Source: Sulfuriflexus mobilis (GTDB lineage: Bacteria; Pseudomonadota; Gammaproteobacteria; AKS1). From it: 64,000 nucleotides of DNA. Positions 38,861 through 48,107 of the stretch are shown here, piece by piece. The notes beneath the pieces were generated by a model that was given only the letters and a program-made list of their open reading frames with translations, was not told where the DNA came from and did no database searches. Within the stretch, counting starts at the first letter, position 1. Each line of letters starts with the position of its first letter. A program made the position numbers and the translations under genes. The stretch is taken from positions 1,116,001 through 1,180,000 of the forward strand of contig NZ_AP018725.1 in NCBI RefSeq assembly GCF_003967195.1, in the 5' to 3' direction.

Positions 38861-39136
38861 TTATTTCACAGCATATTTTTCAGCGGCACGACGCAGGGCA
38901 TCGCTAGGGGCGGGTGGGCTGGCGAGCGCATTTAAGAAAACATCACGCGCCTGGTTCTTCAGAAGCAGGCGCTCATGCTCGGCAATCAGGCGTGCAGCGC
39001 GCTCGCGGGCGGCCTCAATAACAAAGGCCGTCATACTCAGACCAGAGATCTCCGCCGCACGGGCAAACAGGGTCTTCGAGTCAGTGCTGACCCGAACATC
39101 GATACGCTCATCTTTTTTTGATACAGAGGTTGCCAT
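38861..39136 (-). CDS. DUF1778 (TacA-like) antitoxin
   Basis: The product is 91 residues from the ATG at 39136. The N-terminus is a ribbon-helix-helix domain (KDERIDVRVSTDSKTLFARAAEISGLSMTAFV), and the C-terminal tail should bind the toxin. It precedes the GNAT gene by 17 bases on the same strand. The promoter at 39169-39196 overlaps a GTACAT/GTACAT palindrome-like site, typical for autoregulation. Confidence 0.9.
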   Translation of the reverse strand: MATSVSKKDERIDVRVSTDSKTLFARAAEISGLSMTAFVIEAARERAARLIAEHERLLLKNQARDVFLNALASPPAPSDALRRAAEKYAVK

Positions 39137-39168
39137 GCTGCTCACCTGTTGAAGTAATGCTACATCGT

Positions 39169-39196
39169 AGTATAGGTCATGTACGGTAAATGTACA
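39169..39196 (-). promoter_or_regulatory. Promoter/operator of the TacA-TacT-like pair
   Basis: On the minus strand TGTACA (39196-39191) and TATACT (39174-39169) are 16 bases apart. The spacer repeats GTACAT, so an RHH antitoxin could bind over the promoter. Confidence 0.55.
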
Positions 39197-39199
39197 CAC

Positions 39200-39608
39200 A
39201 ATATATTTTGGACTTCGTCATTCCGGCGCGACCAGAACAAGGTTCAGTAAGTACTTAATGAACATCGAAGATGTTCTAAGTGCAGGCCGAAATCCATAAT
39301 TGTTTTTCATTACAAAATAGCGCTATATCATTGAATTTAAAAGGGTTTTATTCACATTTTAATGTGATTAATTCAACAAAAACAAGCATTGCAGTCATTA
39401 TCGTCATCATCGCTTAGTTTCTATGTTACGTAAGTATAAAAATATATATTTTTCATTAGCTTGCCAGATATAACCAATGCTCCTTCTCATGTGATATATT
39501 AAAAAGCAAATTTGTTCTGGGGGTTAGCTAAATAAGAACAACAAACCAGGGCTCTCAACCTTAATTACTAGAGCACTTGTTCTATTATTTTACGAATCAT
39601 GTATTTAT
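39200..39608. other. AT-rich intergenic region at the left edge of the methyltransferase operon
   Basis: No gene is visible. A hairpin-forming repeat GAACATC/GATGTTC (39260-39276) has ACTTA/TAAGT flanks. AT content rises sharply from here on, which marks the switch into accessory DNA. TTAATT and TATTAT at 39562-39589 might be a weak promoter for the operon. Confidence 0.45.
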
Positions 39609-40694
39609 ATGGCGAAATATAAATTTAATTGTGTGGATTTATTCGCGGGAGCGGGTGGTTTTTCATTGGCGGCCAGTAATGCCGGCATAAACGTGGTAGC
39701 GGCGGTTGAGTGGAATCCCAAAGCTTGTGAAACGTACCGCCATAATCTTATAAACAACAAAAAACACGTACTCTACGAGGAAGATATCCTCCAATTTAAG
39801 CCACAGTCTCTTTATAGAAATCATTTCTCCAATGGTGTCGGGTGCGACATCCTTCTAGGCGGTCCTCCATGCCAGGGTTTTTCAGTACACCGTTTAAATG
39901 ATGCGGGGGTCGATGACCCTCGAAATGAATTGCTGCTTCGATACTTCGCATTCGTAAAGAAACTGAAGCCCAAGGTTTTCCTGATGGAAAATGTGCCCGG
40001 ACTGCTGTGGAAAAGGCATGAAGATTTCTTAAATGAATTTTATAAACAAGGGCGGAAGGCTAAATATAAGGTATATGCACCTGAAGTCATTGATGCGCAG
40101 TGCTACGGTGTACCTCAACGGAGAAAACGTGTATTTATCTTAGGCGTTCGAAATGACATTGAACTCGATATCGTTTGGCCCCCAAAACCGACACACGGTG
40201 ACGAGAAAGCGCGAGAGGTTGATCCAAACCTTAAACCATTAGTCACCGCATCACCCATTTTTAGAAAAAGGGTGCTAAAGTCGGATAATAATAATATTCA
40301 CATGAAACACGGTCCGGAGCTGATAGTGGTTTTTAAGAAAACCCCCATCAACGGCGGCAGCAGGAAAGACTCCGGTCGAGTACTGCCGTGCCATAAAAAT
40401 CATAATGGCCACAAGGATGTATATGGAAGAATCGATCCAAATAAACCCGGTCCAACAATGACAACCGCGTGCATCAATCCGTCGAAAGGGCGCTTTGTTC
40501 ATCCCACGGAACACCACGGAATTACTCTGCGACATGCAGCGCGTTTTCAGACATTCCCGGATGACTTTGTTTTTAAGGGCGGTCTCATTGCGGCAGGTGA
40601 GCAGATAGGGAATGCCGTGCCGGTAAAGTTGGGGGAAGTTTTGCTTACGACTATTGCCGCTGGACTTAGAAAATGGAGCCGTAAAGATGCTTGA
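39609..40694 (+). CDS. DNA (cytosine-5) methyltransferase, Dcm-like
   Basis: The product is 361 residues. All main motifs are present in order: DLFAGAGGFS (I), GGPPCQGFS with the catalytic Cys (IV), MENVPGL (VI), QRRKRVF (VIII), a short target-recognition region, RFQTFPDDF (IX) and GNAVP (X). It methylates cytosine in a sequence I cannot predict. It heads a five-gene operon; the next gene overlaps its stop by 8 bases. The Vsr gene in the operon fits, since Vsr repairs T:G mismatches from deaminated 5-methylcytosine. Confidence 0.95.
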   Translation: MAKYKFNCVDLFAGAGGFSLAASNAGINVVAAVEWNPKACETYRHNLINNKKHVLYEEDILQFKPQSLYRNHFSNGVGCDILLGGPPCQGFSVHRLNDAGVDDPRNELLLRYFAFVKKLKPKVFLMENVPGLLWKRHEDFLNEFYKQGRKAKYKVYAPEVIDAQCYGVPQRRKRVFILGVRNDIELDIVWPPKPTHGDEKAREVDPNLKPLVTASPIFRKRVLKSDNNNIHMKHGPELIVVFKKTPINGGSRKDSGRVLPCHKNHNGHKDVYGRIDPNKPGPTMTTACINPSKGRFVHPTEHHGITLRHAARFQTFPDDFVFKGGLIAAGEQIGNAVPVKLGEVLLTTIAAGLRKWSRKDA

Positions 40695-43665
40695 ATCTAT
40701 CTCCTTCCGTACGCGGGCGAGGACCATAGACCATCTGGGAAGAGAGCAAATTGCTGACTGTCCAACAGCAATTTCCGAACTTTGGAAGAATGCCTACGAT
40801 GCTTATGCTGAAGCTGTGGCATTACACATCTATGATAGTGAGGTGCCAATAGCCGCCATCGTTGATGATGGTCATGGAATGAATCGTGATGAATTCATTG
40901 ATAAATGGTTGGTTGTCGGTACGGAATCGAAGACCACAACAGGTGAAGTACCCGAAGAAGATCGGCATGGACTCCCATATCGCCAGAAACAGGGGCAAAA
41001 GGGTATCGGGAGATTGTCCGTTGCCGCTTTGGGTCCGCTTTTGCTTGTTGTTTCGAAAAGACGCCACGATCCTTTCACTGCAGCTCTGATCGACTGGCGC
41101 CTATTTGAGAATCCCTTTCTTTTCCTTCAGGACATCAAGATTCCCATAGTCGATTTCAACGAAAAGGAAGACCTGTTCACTAAGCTGCCTACTCTCTTCG
41201 ACGGACTCATGACCAACGTATGGGGAGAAAGTGGAGAGGGTGCGGATACAGCAAGAAATGAACGTGTATCCGCCGCTTGGCGGAGTTTCGACGAGTTGGA
41301 AAAAGAAGAGAAGAAACCGTCAACACGTGCAGCAATCGAAACGATTGTGATCGATACGGCATTCGAACCAATACATATCGAACAATGGCCACTTTGGAAG
41401 GGTGAGAAAGAGCACGGAACGGCCCTTCTGATCGGTGACTTAACTTTCGATCTTGAGGCGCAACTAGATAGTCGTGCGAACCCAGCTGAAAAAAGTGCAG
41501 TAAAGCAAGCAAGAGATCGGCTTATCCAGACACTATCTAGTTTTACCGACACATTTTCAGATACTGATGAGCTTAGGGAAGGTTATGGCCCCGGGCCCTT
41601 TAAGTATTCTGTGACCGCATGGGAAGGTTCCTTAAGACGACCTATTGTTACGAGCGAGAGAGAATTTGATCACAACGCACTGGAACAGCTTGAGCATGTG
41701 CTGGAAGGGGAGGTTGACGAGGAGGGATTATTCGTCGGGCGAGTGAAAGCATTTGGTAAATGGCTGGAAGGCGAGGTGAAAATAAAAGCGGAAGGGGAGG
41801 TGAGTCATCACGCCAAGTCTATGGTTGGGCCTTTTCATATCCGGCTCGGGACCTTTGAGAGTAATGTAGGGTCATCCAGCCACGCGGCTGCCGTACTCAG
41901 TGATATTAAGGAGAAGTCCGCGCTTTATGGTGGTGTCATGGTGTACCGCAATGGTCTTCGCGTTATGCCCTACGGGCGTGAGGATAACGATTTCTTCGAG
42001 ATAGAGAAGCGACGAAGCTTTAAGGCTGGACGCGAATTTTGGTCCAATAGACGAACCTTCGGTCGTGTTGCAATTACACGACAAGGAAACCCGAACCTTA
42101 AGGATAAGGCTGGCCGAGAAGGAATTATCGACAACAAAGCGGCCAAGATTTTCAGGGATCTTGTTGAAAATATTCTAATGACAGCGGCACGCAAGTATTT
42201 TGGTAGTGATTCCGATATACGGAAAAAACTGCTGCCTGAGATTCAGAAAAATAAAGCGAAGGAAAAGGCGGAAGCTGAATATAAGAAACAACGCGCCAGT
42301 AAGCGAAAGCGTTTTTCCGTAAACCTGAAGCGCTTTGCTCCGCAGTTGGAAGTGCTGTTGTCTGAGACTGAGCTACTTGCCGAACAAATTGGTAGCGCAA
42401 GCCAGCCGGAAGAATCGGAAGTAATTCATTCCCGACAGGCCGTTGGAGAAATAAAAGAGCAGCTGAAAATATTTTCACTGGGTGAGGCGCCGCGGCCTCT
42501 AGGCACGCTTGAAGATGCCTACACAGCATACCGCATGAATCAGAAACGTGTTGCTGAGCTATTGGCAGGCATGGAGCAGTCTTTGACGGAAGCAATTGAA
42601 GCGATTAACCCACGCTCGCCGAAAGACATCGCCTACTCCGAGCTGAGTTCTCATGCCACATTCTTGCAGAAACGACTGCGTGGATGGCTCAAGGATGCAA
42701 AACATCTCCTTGAAAGTGAACAACAGCGTGTCACTGTGCTCTACGAGGATCGCAGCAAGGCATATCACGCTGCGATGATGCCCTTATTGGATGATGTCGA
42801 GAATGAACGGATAAAACTAAGCAGTGCGCTGACAATGTTCGCAGAACAGCGCGAGAAAGCAGATTACGACAATGCCGAAACGTTTGAACCCTATATCGCT
42901 GCGTTGCAGAGTTTAAGTGAAAGCATTGATCTGGAGACGCTTGCCAGCTATGGAATGGCTGTGGCCGATGAAATGCGGGAAGAATTGGATCGGCTCCACT
43001 CTTTGGCGCAGTTGGGTATCACTGTTGAAATCATCGGTCATGAGATTGAGGGGCTTGAAGTAAGCATTGCGGAAGGTCTGAATGAGCTCCCGGCCAATGT
43101 GAAGGAAACGGCGGCCTTCAACAATGTTCGTGTTGCACATGATGCCTTGTCGGACCGTTTGCGTTTTCTCTCGCCGTTAAAACTTTCGGGTACCAAGCTG
43201 AAAAGCAACCTTACCGGGCAGCATATTTACGATTACGTGAATCACTTTATGAGTAAGGCTCTTGTCCAGATGCAGGTCAAGCTGGAAACATCAGAGCGGT
43301 TCCTAAAATTCTCAGTATACGAGCAGCCTTCACGTATCTATCCGGTTTTTATCAATTTGATCAACAACGCCGCCTATTGGGTCAATCAGACGAGCAAAAG
43401 TGACCATCGAATATTGCTGGATATAGTCGATGATCGTGTAATCATCGCCGACGATGGACCAGGTGTAGACGAAGATGATCTGGGCCATCTGTTCAGCCTT
43501 TTTTTCACTAAAAAGGTAAGGGGTGGGCGAGGTGTTGGGCTTTATTTATGCCGCGCCAATCTGGCTGCTGGTGGGCACGATATAAGATATGCCACTGAGG
43601 ATAAATACAGGTTGTTGCCTGGGGCAAACTTTGTAGTCCAATTCAAAGGCGCCCAGTATGAATAA
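40687..43665 (+). CDS. Large protein with two GHKL ATPase modules: Hsp90/MORC-like and histidine-kinase-like
   Basis: The product is 992 residues from the ATG at 40687, where GGAG lies 8 bases upstream. The N-terminal module has ISELWKNAYDAY (N-box, about 30-40), VDDGHGMN (G1, 59-66) and QKGIGRLSVAALG (about 103-115), as in Hsp90, MutL and MORC. A charged helical region spans about 500-760. The C-terminal module is kinase-like: possible phospho-His in IIGHEIEG (about 784), NLINNAAYW (about 890), DDGPGVD, LFFTKK and RGVGLYLCR. No membrane segment is seen. It likely phosphorylates the next gene product; that is inference. Confidence 0.85.
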   Translation: MLESISFRTRARTIDHLGREQIADCPTAISELWKNAYDAYAEAVALHIYDSEVPIAAIVDDGHGMNRDEFIDKWLVVGTESKTTTGEVPEEDRHGLPYRQKQGQKGIGRLSVAALGPLLLVVSKRRHDPFTAALIDWRLFENPFLFLQDIKIPIVDFNEKEDLFTKLPTLFDGLMTNVWGESGEGADTARNERVSAAWRSFDELEKEEKKPSTRAAIETIVIDTAFEPIHIEQWPLWKGEKEHGTALLIGDLTFDLEAQLDSRANPAEKSAVKQARDRLIQTLSSFTDTFSDTDELREGYGPGPFKYSVTAWEGSLRRPIVTSEREFDHNALEQLEHVLEGEVDEEGLFVGRVKAFGKWLEGEVKIKAEGEVSHHAKSMVGPFHIRLGTFESNVGSSSHAAAVLSDIKEKSALYGGVMVYRNGLRVMPYGREDNDFFEIEKRRSFKAGREFWSNRRTFGRVAITRQGNPNLKDKAGREGIIDNKAAKIFRDLVENILMTAARKYFGSDSDIRKKLLPEIQKNKAKEKAEAEYKKQRASKRKRFSVNLKRFAPQLEVLLSETELLAEQIGSASQPEESEVIHSRQAVGEIKEQLKIFSLGEAPRPLGTLEDAYTAYRMNQKRVAELLAGMEQSLTEAIEAINPRSPKDIAYSELSSHATFLQKRLRGWLKDAKHLLESEQQRVTVLYEDRSKAYHAAMMPLLDDVENERIKLSSALTMFAEQREKADYDNAETFEPYIAALQSLSESIDLETLASYGMAVADEMREELDRLHSLAQLGITVEIIGHEIEGLEVSIAEGLNELPANVKETAAFNNVRVAHDALSDRLRFLSPLKLSGTKLKSNLTGQHIYDYVNHFMSKALVQMQVKLETSERFLKFSVYEQPSRIYPVFINLINNAAYWVNQTSKSDHRILLDIVDDRVIIADDGPGVDEDDLGHLFSLFFTKKVRGGRGVGLYLCRANLAAGGHDIRYATEDKYRLLPGANFVVQFKGAQYE

Positions 43666-45511
43666 TGCAAGCTCTATGGGCACGGATGAATACGGTCGCT
43701 TAATCAAAGAGGCATTCATTGAGCCGATTCGTGCAGTTGTTGTAGTCGATGACGAATATCCGACTCTTGATGGATTGATTGATAAAGAGCTCGGCAAGAA
43801 TGAGAAGACCTGGAAATCACAAAACACCAAGAGGGCAAGAGATATTATTGCGTTCTGCCGCAGCGAGGAGCGACGTTGGATGCTGGAAATCCATGACGGT
43901 CAACCTGCTGCAGGAGTGACTACTGATGAAGGTGCGGCACATCATCTGAACCAGACTGACTTGATGGTTCTGGATTTTCATCTCGATGAACATGATCAGA
44001 CTGATGGCAGCCAAGCAATCGATATACTTCGCCAGCTCGCAGCCAATGATCATTTTAACCTGGTCGTGGTTCATACCAAAGGTTACGAAGGTATCGGCGG
44101 TGCCATTGAACGCGTTGTTAGAGAAATTGCGGTAGGCCTAACGAAGTACGATGAAGGTCTCGCTTTAGAAGGCGGTGGTTTGGATGCGGCTCTCGGTGCT
44201 ATAGGTGAATGGGAGAACCTCGAGCCGGATATTCTCTCGAAGCTACAGGAGCAGTTGGATGAAGGTGCTTATTTGAAGGCACGTTCCTCTGAAGAATGTG
44301 ACGTTGATAGTTGTAAGCAGTTTAACGAGTTTGGTGGATTGTTTGGTCTTTTGGAACAGGCTCCTGCTGAGATTTCCCGAAGGGTTGGATTGCTTCTCAA
44401 ATGGTCTATCTCTGATCTGCAGGAGCAGCTTAAGGATAAGTTATCAGCAGTCGACCTTGGTAAGGTCGAATGCAAGTGGTTTGAAGATGGCGTGAATTGG
44501 ATCAGAACGAATCGACTCTTCGTCACTGTTGTTAGTAAGGAACATGCCCCTGAAACATTGCCCGATAAATTGTTGGATGCCTTGATTCGATGGTCGCCTA
44601 CACCTCATCGGTTGTTAATGTCGAAGATGAGGTCGGAGTTGGATGAACGAGGTGTGCTGGCGGAAGGTCGCGTGCTGAGCGACACTTACCTACAGGCTGG
44701 TTGGTTTGCTGAGTACTTGACACCAGGTTCTGCTGAACGCGCGTTGAAAATCAGGAATACGGTTAGTAGGCATTGGGAGAGCTTAGGCGATGCTCTTCAA
44801 CATAACGTTTTGGATTTTGCTTCGCGTTTGGGAAGTCACTTCGAGAGCATCGGGCGGGAGGAGGCAATTAATAAGTATCTTCCATTCAAGCCTGATGTAG
44901 CCCCTCACAATGAGAATATCGCCACGAGCTTGAATAAGTACGCATGTAGTAAGGAAGTAGAAGGTGCGTATCTATCTACTGGCCATGTGTTGGAGATAGT
45001 AACCGGTGAAAGTACTAACTATTGGTTGTGTTTATCACCAGCCTGCGATCTTGTACCGGGGCAAAAAACTACTGGCTGGCCTGGACGACTGGGGAGTTTT
45101 ACCCCATTTAGAGCTGTGATGCTTTTCGATGAAGATATCCAGACGGCATTGAAGAGTGCCGACGCTGGTAACCACCTATTCCTGAATATTGGTGGTTCTA
45201 TACAGGCTTTCCAGTTTACGCCCCCTATTGATGAGGCGGCCGACATCCTGAACCGAGAACCCAATCCGAAGTGGGAGGAGATGTTTGTCGCAGAACAGGG
45301 AAGGTTTAGTGGCGATAAATACGAACTTGGACTGGTTCGGATCGCATCAGAAGATGACCAGCTAGTCCCTAAATCAGCAAGCGCCAAGGTAGTAGCTCAG
45401 TTACGTTACGAATATGCGCTTAACTTGTTGCATCGGCTTGGTGCAAATCTGTCCAGGGTCGGATTGGACTTTGCCCCATTTAATAGGCCTGCTGGTAAGG
45501 ATGGCGGATAA
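43658..45511 (+). CDS. Receiver-domain protein with long unknown C-terminal part
   Basis: The product is 617 residues and its start overlaps the ATPase gene by 8 bases. The first 150 residues fit an atypical receiver: VVVVDDE (28-33), acceptor candidate Asp106 in DLMVLDFHLDE, and VVVHTKG (T140, K141). A long insertion separates the first acidic pair from the acceptor. The remaining 460 residues include LCLSPACDLVPGQ near 450 and no motif I can name. It resembles Response_reg_2-type proteins found beside large ATPases. It probably couples kinase output to the nuclease-like partners. Confidence 0.75.
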   Translation: MNNASSMGTDEYGRLIKEAFIEPIRAVVVVDDEYPTLDGLIDKELGKNEKTWKSQNTKRARDIIAFCRSEERRWMLEIHDGQPAAGVTTDEGAAHHLNQTDLMVLDFHLDEHDQTDGSQAIDILRQLAANDHFNLVVVHTKGYEGIGGAIERVVREIAVGLTKYDEGLALEGGGLDAALGAIGEWENLEPDILSKLQEQLDEGAYLKARSSEECDVDSCKQFNEFGGLFGLLEQAPAEISRRVGLLLKWSISDLQEQLKDKLSAVDLGKVECKWFEDGVNWIRTNRLFVTVVSKEHAPETLPDKLLDALIRWSPTPHRLLMSKMRSELDERGVLAEGRVLSDTYLQAGWFAEYLTPGSAERALKIRNTVSRHWESLGDALQHNVLDFASRLGSHFESIGREEAINKYLPFKPDVAPHNENIATSLNKYACSKEVEGAYLSTGHVLEIVTGESTNYWLCLSPACDLVPGQKTTGWPGRLGSFTPFRAVMLFDEDIQTALKSADAGNHLFLNIGGSIQAFQFTPPIDEAADILNREPNPKWEEMFVAEQGRFSGDKYELGLVRIASEDDQLVPKSASAKVVAQLRYEYALNLLHRLGANLSRVGLDFAPFNRPAGKDGG

Positions 45512-45920
45512 GCTCTCACCCCAGCGGCGTTCTGAGGTGATGTCTGCGGTCAAAGGTAAGAATACAACGCCAGAGCTTCGTGTAAGACGTGTTCTTCATG
45601 CCATGGGTTACCGCTTCCGTCTACACCGCAAAGACCTGCCGGGTAAACCCGACATAGTATTGCCTAAATATAAGCTATGTATTTTCGTTCACGGCTGCTT
45701 TTGGCATCAGCATTCAGGTTGCAAGCGAGCAACAATGCCCGCCTCGAACAAAGCGTTTTGGAAAAAGAAGCTCACGGGTAATTTTGAACGAGACAAGAAG
45801 AATACTGCTGATCTCAAATCCTTAGGCTGGCAGGTATGTATTATTTGGGAATGTGAAACCAAACAACAAGAAGTACTGGAGAAGGCGTTGAGTAACTGTC
45901 TCGCCCTAAAGGGTTATTAA
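45501..45920 (+). CDS. vsr: Very short patch repair endonuclease Vsr
   Basis: The product is 139 residues from the ATG at 45501, inside the end of the previous gene (11-base overlap). Family motifs include RRSEVMSAVKGKNTTPE, GKPDIVLPKYKL with the catalytic Asp, HGCFWHQHSGC (zinc and catalytic His), and VCIIWECE. Vsr nicks T:G mismatches in Dcm-type sites to start repair. Its linkage to the C5 methyltransferase is the classic arrangement, interrupted here by two signalling genes. Confidence 0.96.
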   Translation: MADKLSPQRRSEVMSAVKGKNTTPELRVRRVLHAMGYRFRLHRKDLPGKPDIVLPKYKLCIFVHGCFWHQHSGCKRATMPASNKAFWKKKLTGNFERDKKNTADLKSLGWQVCIIWECETKQQEVLEKALSNCLALKGY

Positions 45921-45922
45921 AT

Positions 45923-46750
45923 ATGGAATGGTCTCTATTGGAATGTGAGGTAATTGTTGCAGATTATCTGGATATGCTGGGTAAAGAGCTTAAAGGCGAC
46001 TCCTATCAGAAGTCGGCACATAGACGGCTTTTGCAAACTAAACTTAATAATCGATCAGATGGGTCAATTGAATATAAGCACCAGAATGTCAGTGCTATAT
46101 TGATCGAGTTGGGCTATCCCTACATTTCAGGCTACAAGCCTGCATTTAACTACCAGCAATTACTTAAACATACCGTTGAGTCCAATCTTGATAATTCCAC
46201 TATTACACAGACTGCAGATGAGCTGATTACCCAAGAGCCTGACATTATCCAGGAGCTAGAGTGGGTGAACGTCCTCACTGATACACCTGTCACAGAACGG
46301 GTTAACTTTCAGACACCTGTGCGTGACTTTATACCACGACAATATAATTTTACTGATAGGGAAAGACAGAATAGGAAGCTAGGTGTCTCGGGTGAGGAGT
46401 TTGTACTGCGGTATGAACGTCAGCGACTAAGTAAAGCGGGGCGAGAGGATCTCGTCAATGATGTTGAATGGACTAGTCAGGTAAAAGGCGATGGTGCAGG
46501 CTATGATATTCGCTCATTTAATCCTGATAATGAGGCTGAACTATTTATCGAAGTCAAAACCACAAAATTAGGTAAATACTTGCCTTTTTATATCTCAGAT
46601 AATGAAGTGGAATTTTCAAAGTTACATCAGGAACAATATTCCTTATATCGAGTTTTTGAATTCAGAAAGGATCCAAAACTATTTATTTTGGATGGTGATA
46701 TTTCTGAACGAATTAATTTACACGCCACGATATATCGGGCTAGCTTTTGA
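45923..46750 (+). CDS. DUF3883/NO VEIN C-terminal domain protein, nuclease-like
   Basis: The product is 275 residues and starts 2 bases after the vsr stop. The N-terminal half is helical (DSYQKSAHRRLLQTKLNNRSDGSIEYKHQNVSAIL is split here only by name as a start-like DUF region). The C-terminal half, about 150-275, has GVSGEEFVLRYE, GAGYDIRSF and LFIEVKTTK, the D-x(n)-E-x-K pattern of a PD-(D/E)xK nuclease, as in DUF3883 proteins. It is the most likely effector of the operon and could replace a restriction enzyme. Confidence 0.83.
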   Translation: MEWSLLECEVIVADYLDMLGKELKGDSYQKSAHRRLLQTKLNNRSDGSIEYKHQNVSAILIELGYPYISGYKPAFNYQQLLKHTVESNLDNSTITQTADELITQEPDIIQELEWVNVLTDTPVTERVNFQTPVRDFIPRQYNFTDRERQNRKLGVSGEEFVLRYERQRLSKAGREDLVNDVEWTSQVKGDGAGYDIRSFNPDNEAELFIEVKTTKLGKYLPFYISDNEVEFSKLHQEQYSLYRVFEFRKDPKLFILDGDISERINLHATIYRASF

Positions 46751-46984
46751 TAACAAAGAAGCAATTGAAAGAGAAAAATTCGCCAGAATCAGACAGCGCA
46801 TCCCCCAGGTATCACTGATGCATTATATCTAAATCAAGCCAAAGCTCCTTTTAACGCATCAGGCTCAACTCGCCATCCGTTTGCGGTAAAATACCCAATC
46901 GAAACAAGTGGTCAGAGTACTTGAAATTGTAGTGGCAGAGTAAAACTATTATAGTTATGCATGAGTGCGAACCGGAGAAGATGA

Positions 46985-47851
46985 GTGGAATTTATCTCTG
47001 AGGAAGATGCAAAAAATTATTGCATGGGGATTACTACAGGGCATCTCAGTCATGAGGAGATTAAAAATAAAATAGACTCCTATAATTTCTATAAGGAAAA
47101 TGCCTGTTCTGAAGAGGATAAAAACCACTGGGAAGATGAAATTAATAAGCTTAAAAGCTGGTCTAATAGCAATGAATTCAAGAATGGAGACTATCCTCAA
47201 GGTATTGATGAGCTGATCCTTGAGCTTATAGAGTGGAGAGCTTCTATATACTCATTTCAAAATACAGATACAGAGAGAAACCCGTTTAAGAAATACGTAT
47301 TCCATGCACAATGGCTGACGGGTGGTATATATGCAATATTTTGTTTGATAGGAAAGTTGGTAAGTAAGGACCCTAGAGATAATTCATTAAGGAGATTATG
47401 GAATGCTGTTTCTGGCTATATTGACTCTAGTGGTTTATGTGGAGAGGGTGAGCTAGAACAGATTGAAATTAAAATGCACTATTCGGAAGGGCATTTTTCG
47501 AATTTAAACTCAAAAGCCATGTTATATCGAAATAAAGTTATAGCACATAATGAGAGTAGTCCAAGAGTAGAGTGGTATGACGTTGATAAAGATATTGAAT
47601 TACTTTGTAGAATTTGGGGGCTAATTACTATGTGGTCATCATTAGGGGTAGTTGAGCCGTTTAGAAAAGGTGAGATGGTGTTTTCTGCTTTAGATAACGT
47701 ATTTACTCCAAGGGATATTATGGCTCTGAAGAATAAGCGCGAAGAATATCTAGATAAAGTTAATAAATGGTGCATAAGTAGTTTAATTGATGGGTCAACG
47801 GTTAGTGATCGATCGCCGTTTGTAATATTGTCTATATCAAGTAAGAATTAA
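46985..47851 (+). CDS. HEPN-like (AbiU2-type) hypothetical protein
   Basis: The product is 288 residues from a GTG at 46985, with GGAG about 8 bases upstream. The only strong motif is YRNKVIAHNE near 182, an R-x(4-6)-H signature typical of HEPN ribonucleases and of AbiU2-like proteins. The rest is helical and AT-rich in codon use. It follows the methyltransferase operon by 234 bases without an obvious terminator. An abortive-infection role is plausible but unproven. Confidence 0.6.
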   Translation: MEFISEEDAKNYCMGITTGHLSHEEIKNKIDSYNFYKENACSEEDKNHWEDEINKLKSWSNSNEFKNGDYPQGIDELILELIEWRASIYSFQNTDTERNPFKKYVFHAQWLTGGIYAIFCLIGKLVSKDPRDNSLRRLWNAVSGYIDSSGLCGEGELEQIEIKMHYSEGHFSNLNSKAMLYRNKVIAHNESSPRVEWYDVDKDIELLCRIWGLITMWSSLGVVEPFRKGEMVFSALDNVFTPRDIMALKNKREEYLDKVNKWCISSLIDGSTVSDRSPFVILSISSKN

Positions 47852-47896
47852 GTGGGATCAAATTAAGTAAACAAGAACAATAAGAACAATAAGAAC

Positions 47897-47929
47897 ATTA
47901 AAGGTATCAGAGCCCTTTAATGAATACGT
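47897..47929. repeat. Repeat element: AAAGG...GAGCCCTTTAATGAATACG copy
   Basis: The segment ATTAAAGGTATCAGAGCCC followed by TTTAATGAATACG matches the copy at 60116-60146 apart from two changes in the left arm. Confidence 0.75.
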
Positions 47930-48056
47930 GATGACCTCAGCCTGAGGGTGTCGCCCAGGCTCAGCACCATTGCCGGCGGGCCGGGCATCCCCAGCCATGA
48001 ACGCCTCGCCGGCAATGTCTTTAGCCCGCGCATGCGGCACTAAGAAAAATAGAATA

Positions 48057-48107
48057 AAAGGGGTCAGTGACAAATGCATCTCATTCTCATTTGTCACTGA
48101 CCCCTTT
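48057..48107. repeat. Palindromic repeat, AAAGGGGTCAGTGACAAATG type
   Basis: Two perfect 20-base arms (48057-48076 and 48088-48107) enclose an 11-base loop. It is the best preserved copy of this repeat family in the window. Confidence 0.9.

Noticed and set aside
39609-46750. Calling the methyltransferase operon a known Detocs or standard type II restriction system
   Set aside because: Detocs, as recalled, lacks a methyltransferase and Vsr; no classical restriction endonuclease is visible, only a DUF3883 nuclease-like protein.
47858-48097. A 79-codon minus-strand frame between the HEPN-like and CARDB genes
   Set aside because: It runs through two palindromic repeats and a GC-rich relic block; no domain and no ribosome binding site.
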